A stretch of 55,330 nt of DNA from Gilvimarinus sp. 2_MG-2023 (GTDB taxonomy: Bacteria > Pseudomonadota > Gammaproteobacteria > Pseudomonadales > Cellvibrionaceae), in the NCBI RefSeq assembly GCF_030547685.1, contig NZ_JAUOQM010000025.1:1-55330 (forward strand), written 5' to 3'. The notes below the pieces were generated by a model that was given only the letters and a program-made list of their open reading frames with translations, was not told the DNA's origin and did no database searches. Both the position numbers and the translations under genes were made by a program. Below, piece after piece: positions 36,897 to 44,165 of the stretch; the stretch's first letter is position 1, and every line of letters begins with the position of its first letter.

Positions 36897-37150
36897 TGGG
36901 CATAATTGATTACTTTATCAACAAAAAGCAGCCCTCCTCGGCCTCTGTCGCCAAGGAACGTCTGCAAATTGTAGTGGCGCACGAGCGCAATCACCGCAAC
37001 CAACCCGATTACCTGCCGCTAATGCAACAGGAAATCATCGAGGTGATTCGCAAATACGTCGACATCGACCAAGATCAGGTGTCGGTCCAGCTCGATGATG
37101 ACAACGACTGCTCGGTACTAGAGCTAAACGTCACCCTGCCCGACCGCTAA
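36896..37150 (+). CDS. minE: Cell division topological specificity factor MinE
   Basis: An 84-residue protein that stimulates MinD ATPase and drives pole-to-pole oscillation. N-terminal membrane and MinD-binding part with [16 protein letters not shown] (about 17-32), then the topological-specificity domain with [18 protein letters not shown] hairpin with 10-bp arms (37157-37183) follows the stop without a T tract. Confidence 0.97.
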   Translation: MGIIDYFINKKQPSSASVAKERLQIVVAHERNHRNQPDYLPLMQQEIIEVIRKYVDIDQDQVSVQLDDDNDCSVLELNVTLPDR

Positions 37151-37156
37151 CCGAGC

Positions 37157-37183
37157 GGCCCTTGCCTCTATGGGGTAAGGGCC
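37157..37183. repeat. Hairpin after minE
   Basis: GGCCCTTGCC and GGTAAGGGCC form a stem with one mismatch and a 7-nt loop. There is no T run, so termination would have to be Rho-assisted, or it may mark the end of the minCDE transcript before the opposed integrase gene. Confidence 0.45.
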
Positions 37184-37233
37184 AACCGCGTTATAAACGG
37201 CCAGCACTTCCAACGGCAAGCACCAAGCCCCCA

Positions 37234-38217
37234 TTATTCATCCACTGGGCTTTTGACGCCTCGCTGCTCAATACTCACCACGTGAGTGTAAATCTGAGTG
37301 GTTTCCAGACTGGTGTGGCCTAACAACTCCTGAATGTTGCGAAGATCCGTTCCTGAGCGCAATAACTGAGTTGCAAAGCTATGGCGAAACGTGTGGCACC
37401 CCGCCTTTTTATGAATATTGGCCGCTTGCAAAGCACGCTTCACCTGCCGCTGGACCTGTTGCTCACCAATATGGTGGCGTCGCTCTACACCAGAACGCGG
37501 ATCAATGGAGCGGTGGGCAGCGGGAAATACATATTGCCAAGCTGACTCTTTAGGTGCCTTGGGGTATTTTCTTGCTAAGGCATCAGGCAAATACACCGCA
37601 CCATAGCCTTCACCTAAATCTTGGCGGTGAATCTCCAGCGCACTTTCGATTTGCTGATGTAAAGGTTCCAACAACTTCGCTGGCAAGAGCGTTCTACGCC
37701 ATTTGCGCCCCTTAGCTTCTCGCGCAATTAAACAATTATTGGCAAAGTCAATATCCTGAACTCGCAAACGCACGGCCTCCATTACCCGCAAGCCACTCCC
37801 ATACATAAGCGAAGCACATAACCATGCGACACCCTCCAGCTGATCAAGTACCTGTCTAGCCTCATCGTGACTTAACACCGTTGGTAATGTTTTCGGGCGT
37901 ACTGAGCGCTGAAACTCAAGTTTACCAAGGAGTTGATTAAGAAACTGGTTGTACAAAAAAGCCAGCGCATTCAATGCCGTTTTCTGAGTATTTGCCGAGC
38001 AATAACGCTTAGTAGCAATGTGGCACAAATAACGGTCTACGTCTGCGCTATGCAATTCTTCCGGCTTTTGCATCTTATGAAAACGAATATAATCCACCAC
38101 CCAGGTACAGTATGTTTTTTCGGTTTTATACGCCAACCCCTTAGCGCGGATAAAAGCACGAAACCGGTCCATAAACCGAACAGGCTTACTGGGCAGCACT
38201 TTTGGAATATCGTCCAT
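37234..38217 (-). CDS. intI: Integron integrase IntI (tyrosine recombinase)
   Basis: A 327-residue tyrosine recombinase with the complete catalytic set: Arg144 (SGLRVMEA), Lys about 169-172 (AKGRKWRRT), His275 and Arg278 (CHTFRHSF), His301 (LLGHTSLE) and Tyr310 (QIYTHV). Between the Lys and HxxR boxes it has the extra segment [17 protein letters not shown] (about 217-233), the hallmark that separates integron integrases from XerCD. The ATG at 38217 has GAGG 7 nt before; a GTG two codons upstream also exists. It faces away from its cassettes, the normal integron layout, and a LexA box lies 16 bp upstream. Confidence 0.96.
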   Translation of the reverse strand: MDDIPKVLPSKPVRFMDRFRAFIRAKGLAYKTEKTYCTWVVDYIRFHKMQKPEELHSADVDRYLCHIATKRYCSANTQKTALNALAFLYNQFLNQLLGKLEFQRSVRPKTLPTVLSHDEARQVLDQLEGVAWLCASLMYGSGLRVMEAVRLRVQDIDFANNCLIAREAKGRKWRRTLLPAKLLEPLHQQIESALEIHRQDLGEGYGAVYLPDALARKYPKAPKESAWQYVFPAAHRSIDPRSGVERRHHIGEQQVQRQVKRALQAANIHKKAGCHTFRHSFATQLLRSGTDLRNIQELLGHTSLETTQIYTHVVSIEQRGVKSPVDE

Positions 38218-38232
38218 CCCCACACCTCAAAG

Positions 38233-38248
38233 CTGTATATTCATACAG
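38233..38248. promoter_or_regulatory. LexA (SOS) box in the intI promoter
   Basis: CTGTATATTCATACAG fits the gammaproteobacterial LexA consensus CTG-N10-CAG, with the AT-rich core, 15 bp before the intI ATG. This position matches known SOS control of integron integrases. Confidence 0.92.
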
Positions 38249-38598
38249 GTTAAGAGTAGTACGGTCTATCCGGATAGTCAAAATAGTCCGAGTGACGTCT
38301 ATCTCGGCTGACTATTACCAATGTTCGTAATAAATGTTTATGATTCAATTGCTTAGCAATGACTGTAAAGGCCGGGATAGGCGTCAACTCTGCGACGTCT
38401 ATCCCGGGTTAAATTAGGCGACAAACAGCTTGAAACCTTGACCAGCCATAGGCTGTGAGATAGTGTCGATTTTTAATTAACCGAGATAGATGTCTGGGGG
38501 GCGGTTTTTTGCCCCAGACACCTATTAAAATGTTATGAGAATTCCAGCTAGGAGCGTACTCTTTTTTGATAGAGTCAGTTCAACTACATAGTGGAACC
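38249..38598. other. attI-like region between intI and the first cassette gene
   Basis: A gene-free stretch of about 350 bp rich in repeats. A 14-bp motif close to GACGTCTATCYCGG occurs as 38294-38307 and 38394-38407 (plus strand), 38372-38385 and 38481-38494 (minus strand), with a shorter related copy GGTCTATCCGG at about 38263. The copies at 38372 and 38394 form a stem with an 8-nt loop, and GTTAAAT (38408-38414) directly after it fits the GTTRRRY crossover core. A cluster of integrase-binding repeats beside a core site is what an attI looks like, but the exact crossover point is not proven. Confidence 0.55.
38491..38520. repeat. Inverted repeat (possible terminator or attC-like stem)
   Basis: TGTCTGGGG and CCCCAGACA, 9-bp perfect arms with a 12-nt loop that contains TTTTTT. 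It could be a terminator for the minus-strand DUF2798 gene read toward intI, or the stem of an unusual attC; no RYYYAAC/GTTRRRY pair frames it well. Confidence 0.4.
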
Positions 38599-38814
38599 TT
38601 AAACTTTTTCCGATATTTGATGCGCTAGTTTATGAATCCTTGGTCCAGAAATGAATGAAACCAGTCCCGCAGCAGGCCATGCTAATATCCATGCCGACAT
38701 CCAGTAGTTAACAAAATCATTTATTAAACCGACGTTTATAAACGTAACCCATGCCGACATAAAAAATGTCAGAACAAATGACATTAATATTGCGAAAATA
38801 AATCTGTGCTTCAT
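38599..38814 (-). CDS. DUF2798-family membrane protein
   Basis: A 71-residue protein with two hydrophobic helices (about residues 5-25 and 34-56) separated by NVGLINDFVNYWMSAW, the DUF2798 pattern. Function is unknown. A ribosome site (GAGGAAACC) lies before the ATG at 38814. It is divergent from the LysR gene, a pairing seen for DUF2798 genes elsewhere. The region is poorer in GC than the flanks, in line with cassette origin. Confidence 0.75.
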   Translation of the reverse strand: MKHRFIFAILMSFVLTFFMSAWVTFINVGLINDFVNYWMSAWILAWPAAGLVSFISGPRIHKLAHQISEKV

Positions 38815-38917
38815 TTTGGTTTCCTCGTGTCTTTAAATCATGGGATACAAGATACTTGCTTCCATATTTGCCGTATATGTGTATTATTAATAACCTCATT
38901 CTCAAATTTGTAAAGCC

Positions 38918-39805
38918 ATGTTGGATAATCTTAAAATTTTCATTTCTGCTGCGGAGCAGCGAAGTTTATCTGGTGCAGCCGAAGATCTGGGAATGACTAT
39001 TGCCACGGTGTCGCGGCGTGTGAATGAGTTAGAGCAAAAATTACAATGTGAATTGTTCCATCGATCAAATAAAGGGCTCCGTCTAACCTCTTCAGGACAA
39101 GCTTATTATGAGGAAACTGCTGATTTCATTCATGCGTTAGATTTGCGATTGTTGAATTTAGAAAGATCCCTCAACAGCTTGGAGGGGGAGCTTAGAGTCA
39201 TGGCACCCACAAATATCGGCAATGGCCCGCTTAACCAATTCTGGCGTTCGTTTGTGGAAAATAATGCTGGAATTTCATTGAATATCTTACTGGGTGATCC
39301 GGGTGATGATGTAATTTCTAACCAAGTTGATATTGCTATACGGTCTGGCCCACAGCAAAACTCGTCGCTGATTCAACAAAAACTCGGTACGATTAAACCG
39401 ATTTTGGTGGCTTCGTCTGCCTTTAAAGACCGTATGCCCAAAGACCTCTCAACTTTGGAATTACTTCCAAGCATTGCCGCACAGCTATTCAGTGAATGGA
39501 CGTTAAGTAACGGCGACGAAGAGCGATTGATTAATAAAAAACATAACCACATAAGCAATGATATGGCTGTTACTTTAAACTTGGTTAATGCTGGTGCGGG
39601 AATCGCTCTTTTACCAATGAGTATGGTTTATCACGAGATTGAAAATGGCACTTTGATACGAATATTGCCAACATGGAGTGGAGTTCCGCGTGAAATATCG
39701 CTTCTTTGGCCGAAAAAGCGAACGCTTTCGGCCCGCTCTAAAAGATTTCGAGAAGAGTTAATTGAATTTCTTAGAAAGCAAGCCTGGTTTAGTATGGCAT
39801 TTTGA
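38918..39805 (+). CDS. LysR-family transcriptional regulator
   Basis: A 295-residue regulator. N-terminal winged helix-turn-helix: LKIFISAAEQRSLSGAAEDLGMTIATVSRRVNELEQKL (split over residues about 5-42), then the LysR effector domain with LRLLNLERSLNSLEGELRVMAP. It is divergent from DUF2798 with a 104-bp promoter region between and probably controls it. Both genes lie between the attI-like core and the first attC, so they may form one cassette with two oppositely oriented genes. Confidence 0.9.
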   Translation: MLDNLKIFISAAEQRSLSGAAEDLGMTIATVSRRVNELEQKLQCELFHRSNKGLRLTSSGQAYYEETADFIHALDLRLLNLERSLNSLEGELRVMAPTNIGNGPLNQFWRSFVENNAGISLNILLGDPGDDVISNQVDIAIRSGPQQNSSLIQQKLGTIKPILVASSAFKDRMPKDLSTLELLPSIAAQLFSEWTLSNGDEERLINKKHNHISNDMAVTLNLVNAGAGIALLPMSMVYHEIENGTLIRILPTWSGVPREISLLWPKKRTLSARSKRFREELIEFLRKQAWFSMAF

Positions 39806-39844
39806 TGGTTATCGTAGATAATCATTATAAATAGGGATTAAATC

Positions 39845-39900
39845 TCATAACAAGAAAATGCAGCCGAACGCTAACGCGTCGGCTGATTTAGGCGTTAGTT
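39845..39900 (+). repeat. attC site 1 (56 bp)
   Basis: TCATAAC at the left (RYYYAAC-like) and GGCGTTAGTT at the right frame a stem CAGCCGA...TCGGCTG with a 10-nt loop. It follows the LysR gene and precedes the NTF2-like gene. The right core deviates from GTTRRRY in its last positions. Confidence 0.7.
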
Positions 39901-39919
39901 GCCCAAAGGAGAAGTTCTG

Positions 39920-40279
39920 ATGTCGCGTGTAAACCGCAGTGCGGATTGTGGTAATTCGCCTAAAAACAAGATGACAGAGGATATTGCAGTGGCACTGGAA
40001 ATTCGAAACATTGAATTTCTTGCTACGATCCTGGATTCAGAGGCTACATGGAACTATGTGGGCGGCTCTGTGACGACCGCAGAAAATATCCTTGATCACG
40101 TTGGCGCCCTAAATAAACCGACCAGTCTGACGATTGATCGTGTCATGTCTCACGGCAAGGTCGGCGCCGTCAACGGAGAGACCAAACAAGGGAAAAGCCC
40201 GCAACGATTCTGCCATGTCATAGAATTCACCTCTGTAAAGTGTAACAAGGTTTTTCGAATTGAGTCATATGGTGGCTAA
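39920..40279 (+). CDS. NTF2/SnoaL-like fold protein (gene cassette)
   Basis: A 119-residue small protein of the SnoaL/NTF2-like superfamily. The N-terminus NRSADCGNSPKNKMTEDIAVALEIRN (split over residues 4-29) is characteristic of a family of such proteins found in Bacillus, Vibrio and cassettes; the rest forms a cone-like sheet with FRIESYGG at the end. Ligand unknown. The ATG at 39920 follows AAAGGAG, a good ribosome site. It lies between attC 1 and attC 2, so it is a single-gene cassette in the normal orientation. Confidence 0.8.
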   Translation: MSRVNRSADCGNSPKNKMTEDIAVALEIRNIEFLATILDSEATWNYVGGSVTTAENILDHVGALNKPTSLTIDRVMSHGKVGAVNGETKQGKSPQRFCHVIEFTSVKCNKVFRIESYGG

Positions 40280-40291
40280 AGTGACATGGGC

Positions 40292-40366
40292 AACTAACAA
40301 AGCAATTAACTACGCGCCTGCGGCGCCGGACGCTCGTACCTCGCGCCGGTTATTGCGGCGTTATGT
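40292..40366 (+). repeat. attC site 2 (75 bp)
   Basis: AACTAAC (40292-40298) and GCGTTATGT (40359-40366) frame two complementary blocks (GCAATTAAC / GTTATTGC and GCGCCGG / CCGGCGC). Confidence 0.85.
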
Positions 40367-40411
40367 GCCAAGATGCATGATCTCACCTGACACGATAGTG
40401 TAGATATTAAA

Positions 40412-40816
40412 ATGTCAGAAAACTCAAAAACATACTTTAAAAGTGAGGTGGATCGTCTTTACGGCGAGGAGTTATTTCGGCCTGAGTTATATGTCCAGGT
40501 AAGGCAATCAAGAGATTTTATGGAGAAATACCATACTGAAAAAATTAAACTAAATGATTTAGCTGCGGCTGCATTTATGTCTCGATTTCATTACGTCAGA
40601 ATATTTCAAAGAATGTATGGTTTAACACCAAGATGTTATTTAAGGGATTTTCGTATTTCAAATGCCAAAAAGCTTTTAAAAAAGGGGCTGCCAATCACTC
40701 AGGTCTGTTTCGACGTCGGTTACGAGAGTTTGCCAACATTCTCTGCAGTCTTTAAAAAGTGTACGGGTTATACGCCAAGTGAATATCAGAGAATTCAAAA
40801 AAGCAATCTAGAATAA
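40412..40816 (+). CDS. AraC-type DNA-binding protein, HTH domain only (gene cassette)
   Basis: A 134-residue protein that is nearly only an AraC/XylS double helix-turn-helix: helix 1 around KLNDLAAAAFMSRFHYVRIFQRMYG (split), helix 2 around PITQVCFDVGYESLPTFSAVFKKCTGYTPSEYQ. No ligand-binding domain is present, so it would act like small activators of the SoxS/MarA type. It shares a cassette with the VOC protein 60 bp downstream and may regulate it. Low GC relative to the core genes. Confidence 0.92.
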   Translation: MSENSKTYFKSEVDRLYGEELFRPELYVQVRQSRDFMEKYHTEKIKLNDLAAAAFMSRFHYVRIFQRMYGLTPRCYLRDFRISNAKKLLKKGLPITQVCFDVGYESLPTFSAVFKKCTGYTPSEYQRIQKSNLE

Positions 40817-40876
40817 GTATTTTTACACACTCAAGCTATCATTGATTTTTCTTAACTGATAAAGAGCCTATAGAGA

Positions 40877-41266
40877 ATGATCAAAATATACGTAACAAGT
40901 GTTCCAGTTGAAGTTCAAGAAAAGGCATTGAATTTTTACACAAGTGTTTTAGGTTTTATAAAGAAAAAAGATATTCCCCTAGGAGAGCACAAGTGGCTAA
41001 CCGTAGTGTCTCCAGAAGAGCAGTCTGGAGTTGAACTTTTGCTGGAACCTATGAGGTTTGAGCCAGCAAAATTATACCAACAGTCATTGAAAGAGGCCGG
41101 TATCCCTTGGACATCCTTCGCTGTTGATGACATAGATAAAGAGTATGAGCGACTCGCAGAGCAAGGAGTAGAATTTTCAATCCCTCCTAGGGAAGCTGGA
41201 ACCGTCAAAATTGCTGTGTTTGATGATACATGTGGAAATTATATCCAACTGGTGCAAGAGCTGTAG
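40877..41266 (+). CDS. VOC/glyoxalase-family protein (gene cassette)
   Basis: A 129-residue vicinal-oxygen-chelate fold protein with two beta-alpha-beta-beta-beta modules: ALNFYTSVLGFIKKKDIPLGEHKWLTVV (split), and GIPWTSFAVDDIDKEYERLAEQGVEF with DDTCGNYIQLVQEL at the end. Such cassette proteins often inactivate antibiotics or electrophiles (fosfomycin, bleomycin, glyoxal types), but the substrate here is not deducible. In one cassette with the AraC gene. Confidence 0.9.
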   Translation: MIKIYVTSVPVEVQEKALNFYTSVLGFIKKKDIPLGEHKWLTVVSPEEQSGVELLLEPMRFEPAKLYQQSLKEAGIPWTSFAVDDIDKEYERLAEQGVEFSIPPREAGTVKIAVFDDTCGNYIQLVQEL

Positions 41267-41290
41267 AGGCATAAGTTTGGTGGAATTAAC

Positions 41291-41369
41291 ACATAACAAA
41301 ACCAGCCAGCAGGAATCAAATAACCGCCGCTTCGCTTTGGTTTTTCGGCTCCTGCTGGCGGCGTTAGGC
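41291..41369 (+). repeat. attC site 3 (79 bp)
   Basis: ACATAAC (41291-41297) and GTTAGGC (41363-41369) frame a stem GCCAGCAGGA / TCCTGCTGGC that is perfectly complementary. The clearest attC of the window. Confidence 0.93.
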
Positions 41370-41400
41370 GTCTTTACGAGAGAGTTGAAAAATTAGTGAA

Positions 41401-42027
41401 TTGACAATTTGGACATTAGACTGGGTACCTGAGGGGCCTCGTGGATATGTGCGCGATTTACGCTTGCGATGGGCGTGCGAGGAAGCAGGACTGCCGTACA
41501 ATGTGCAAACGATTCCGTTTGAGGATCGTGAGACTAACCACCTGATGCTCCAGCCCTTTGGGCAAGTGCCGTTTATGAGCGATGGTGAACTTCAGTTATT
41601 CGAAAGTGGCGCTTGTCTCCTTTACCTTGCACAGAAAACCGAGAAGCTGATGCCGCGTTGTGCAATCGAGCAAGCGCACACAAATCAATGGATATTTTCA
41701 GCACTGAATTCAATTGAGATAGTCAGTGTTCCTTGGTGGTTTTTGAATATTTCTGGTAATGCCGAGAATGATCTAACGAAGTGGTTGAGCAACCGACTCG
41801 ATCAACTCGAGGCTATTCTTAGTGAGCGAGATTGGTTGGTAGCTGATACATTCACGGTAGCTGATTTATTGATGGCTGATGTACTTCGAGTGCCTTCAGT
41901 GCGCGCTTACGGTAACCGTCCAGCAACAGAAGCTTATATAATTCGCACAACTGATCGGCCCGCTTTTAAGAAAGCTTATGCAGACCAGATGGTACATTTC
42001 GAACTCGCAGACGCGAGTCGGGCTTAA
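41401..42027 (+). CDS. Glutathione S-transferase-like protein (gene cassette)
   Basis: A 208-residue protein with a thioredoxin-like N-terminal part (YVRDLRLRWACEEAGLPYNVQTIPFEDRE, split over about 16-45; FGQVPFMSDGELQLFESGACLLYLA about 54-78) and a helical C-terminal part with FTVADLLMADVLR, the GST domain pattern. It would conjugate or transfer glutathione. It starts with TTG; no ATG is close, and GAGAG lies 12-18 bp upstream. Fourth cassette of the array. The site after it is a broken attC. Confidence 0.88.
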   Translation: MTIWTLDWVPEGPRGYVRDLRLRWACEEAGLPYNVQTIPFEDRETNHLMLQPFGQVPFMSDGELQLFESGACLLYLAQKTEKLMPRCAIEQAHTNQWIFSALNSIEIVSVPWWFLNISGNAENDLTKWLSNRLDQLEAILSERDWLVADTFTVADLLMADVLRVPSVRAYGNRPATEAYIIRTTDRPAFKKAYADQMVHFELADASRA

Positions 42028-42041
42028 TGGGTGCCACACCC

Positions 42042-42060
42042 GCTTAACAAGCGACTGTGG
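42042..42060 (+). repeat. Truncated attC left end (boundary of the cassette array)
   Basis: GCTTAAC followed by AAGCG (42042-42053) resembles the left half of an attC, but no right half with GTTRRRY follows. It probably marks the end of the active array. Confidence 0.4.
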
Positions 42061-42064
42061 CGCA

Positions 42065-42085
42065 ATACTGTAAGTATTACAGTAT
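42065..42085. promoter_or_regulatory. Perfect 21-bp palindrome upstream of the small four-Cys gene
   Basis: ATACTGTAA-GTA-TTACAGTAT. The arms are exact. It is similar to but one base short of LexA spacing (CTG-N9-CAG) and lies about 75 bp before the GTG of the small gene. A dimeric repressor site is likely; the regulator is unknown. Confidence 0.5.
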
Positions 42086-42158
42086 AAAAAGCCAGTTTCC
42101 TATTCCAAGTCATCTAAATCGCTGCGCGTGGCGTATTGACTTGAAAGAGGAAAATACT

Positions 42159-42344
42159 GTGAACGATTTACTTAGCGAAGAAACCACCCAGCGAAACCCA
42201 CACGGTTCAACTTTAGACCAGAACCTTTCCGGCTCTGGCCAACATTCACCGCGACTGCCCTGCCGGGGTTGCATGAAAAGCTGCAAAAACTACGCAACCT
42301 GTAATGGCAAACCCTGGCAAGAAAGCAAGGTACATGGCGCTTAG
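42159..42344 (+). CDS. Small four-cysteine protein (CxxC/CxxxxxC motif)
   Basis: A 61-residue protein with the motif CRGCMKSCKNYATCNGKPW (about residues 35-53). The four Cys, followed by GKPW, resemble a family of tiny gammaproteobacterial proteins of unknown function, probably binding a metal. The start is taken as GTG at 42159, with GAGG 9 bp upstream; a longer reading to 42057 would run through the palindrome and truncated attC. Confidence 0.55.
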   Translation: MNDLLSEETTQRNPHGSTLDQNLSGSGQHSPRLPCRGCMKSCKNYATCNGKPWQESKVHGA

Positions 42345-42561
42345 AAAGTGAAGAGCCAGGTCGAACCGTTTTTCTTAGGAAAAGCTCTGCATGCTTGTTT
42401 ATACCCTTGCCTGTGGCCTAAACCGGTATAAATGGCCTTCTTAATATTAGGATAAAAGCCGCATTAAATAATCTCGATACAACAATATTTGTTTTACCAG
42501 ACCCTCATTGTTTTTATAGACTCGGCTAAACAGAATCTGGGCAGCTTTGTGGCCGCGGTCA

Positions 42562-44043
42562 TTAATGCGCGGCAAGCTGAGCTCGCTTGATTGCTACACC
42601 CTTCACAACTACCCACTCAATCGAGTTATAAGCTTCGACAGATTCCAGCGGATTATCCGCCATCAGTAATAAGTCGGCGCGCTTACCCTCGGTCACCGTC
42701 CCCAGAGTATTGGTTAAGCCTAAAAGCTCGGCATTGCGCACGGTCAATGCGGCAAATATATGTGTAGGCGCAATCCCCTGCCCGACCCAGTGCTGTATTT
42801 CCTGGTAGCCATTCAAGCCGGGAAACTGGGTGTACACCGGGCCACTGGGCGTGTCGCTGCCAAAAATCAAGTCGCCACCGGCCTCGCTAAATACCCGGGT
42901 AAATGTTTGTACACCCGCGATTGGCTCGGCCATTACGGCGTTAACGGTGTCGTGCAGATGTGGCGAATCTGGCCCACCAAAACCATGGCTCATATCTTCA
43001 ACAAACCACTGCCCGGCTTCCGATTGATACCACTGCCTTAACGCTTGGGGCATTGCAGCCTTTACCAGCGCCTGCTCAAAGAAGTTGGCACTAAACAACT
43101 CGCGCTCACCACTAATAACCTGAATAGTGGGTTGCACGCCGATACCGGCCTGGGCGATGCTGTTCGCCAGCGCCCGCAGAGCGCTGATATCACTGACACT
43201 CACGCCGTGCCAGGGGCCGTGCGCCAACATGTCGACCCCAACCTCTAGGGCAAACTCATACGACTCTCTGCTGTTTCCATGTAAAAAAACCGGCAACTGA
43301 TGCTTGTGCGCTTCGCGAATGAGCGCCTTCATAGAGTCAGGTGAAGGCACAGGTAAATTGCGTAATCGACCAAAGCCCTTCTCATAAAACGTTTTAATGC
43401 AGCGGGCTTTGGTGTTAGCAATACGCTCAACCAAAGCTTTGGGCTTATGCTGATCACTGCCCGGCGTGACGGCCATTAAGTCAGGCTGATTTTCATCGTA
43501 TAAGTAGTACTCGGCAACGGGGGATGTGAGTTGCTCCTCGGGTGCCAACCACGCCATTGGGTAGCCTCCCGGAATCGGGGTGCCCACGCAGTGGTAAGCC
43601 GTGGGGGCTAAGGGCTGGCGGTTCCACTGCGCCATAAGCTCATCGGTGCTGATTAAATCCAGCACCGTGGTAAAACCAAAGTAAAGATAACTTTTCGGTA
43701 TTTGCGCGAGCGCTTGGTCGCGAACCTTAGCCGGCAAGGCGTCAGACTCTCCCGGCACTCCCAGCAGGTGTACGTGGCTATCGATAAGACCCGGCGCCAG
43801 ATATTGCCCGCGACCATCAATTACTTGCACCGAGTCTCGCCTGCCGGGTGGGTGCTTTGCACTGCCAACACCGATAATAGTACTGCCTTCAATCACAACA
43901 TCGGTTGGCTTACTAACCCCATTGACTGACACAATTTTAACATTCTCAATAATCAACACATCGGCTTCGGCCCACGCGGTATAGCTACCCCCTAGCGCGA
44001 GGCTCAGCAATGTGATGAGCGATAGGTATTGCAAGAACGGCAT
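42562..44043 (-). CDS. Secreted amidohydrolase-family metal-dependent hydrolase
   Basis: A 493-residue exported protein with a signal peptide (about residues 1-25, ending AWA). Amidohydrolase features: LIDSHVHLLG (about 86-95; HxH metal ligands), KTFYEKGF (about 217-224, a likely carboxylated Lys), FLHGNSRE, MLAHGPWHG (about 275-283) and LIFGSDTPSG (Asp about 393). It ends with an N-terminal-sheet-pairing tail (KRADLLLMADNPLE) that is usual for imidazolonepropionase- or prolidase-like members. Substrate unknown. It is divergent from a membrane AraC regulator, which likely controls it. Confidence 0.88.
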   Translation of the reverse strand: MPFLQYLSLITLLSLALGGSYTAWAEADVLIIENVKIVSVNGVSKPTDVVIEGSTIIGVGSAKHPPGRRDSVQVIDGRGQYLAPGLIDSHVHLLGVPGESDALPAKVRDQALAQIPKSYLYFGFTTVLDLISTDELMAQWNRQPLAPTAYHCVGTPIPGGYPMAWLAPEEQLTSPVAEYYLYDENQPDLMAVTPGSDQHKPKALVERIANTKARCIKTFYEKGFGRLRNLPVPSPDSMKALIREAHKHQLPVFLHGNSRESYEFALEVGVDMLAHGPWHGVSVSDISALRALANSIAQAGIGVQPTIQVISGERELFSANFFEQALVKAAMPQALRQWYQSEAGQWFVEDMSHGFGGPDSPHLHDTVNAVMAEPIAGVQTFTRVFSEAGGDLIFGSDTPSGPVYTQFPGLNGYQEIQHWVGQGIAPTHIFAALTVRNAELLGLTNTLGTVTEGKRADLLLMADNPLESVEAYNSIEWVVVKGVAIKRAQLAAH

Positions 44044-44165
44044 AGGTTACTCCCTTTAAATTTGTGAATGCCTGTGCCTCCACATTGCCCCAAAAGCCGG
44101 TATGATGCGTCCCAAAACGCAATTTAGGACGCGTAAAACACGAATCAGGACATCCCGCATTTACT

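Noticed and set aside
38491-38520. Full attC site between intI and DUF2798
   Set aside because: Perfect 9-bp stem, but no RYYYAAC/GTTRRRY core pair at proper distance; listed only as an inverted repeat.
42065-42085. Second LexA box
   Set aside because: CTG and CAG are separated by 9 bases rather than 10, so it does not fit the LexA consensus; kept only as an unknown palindrome.
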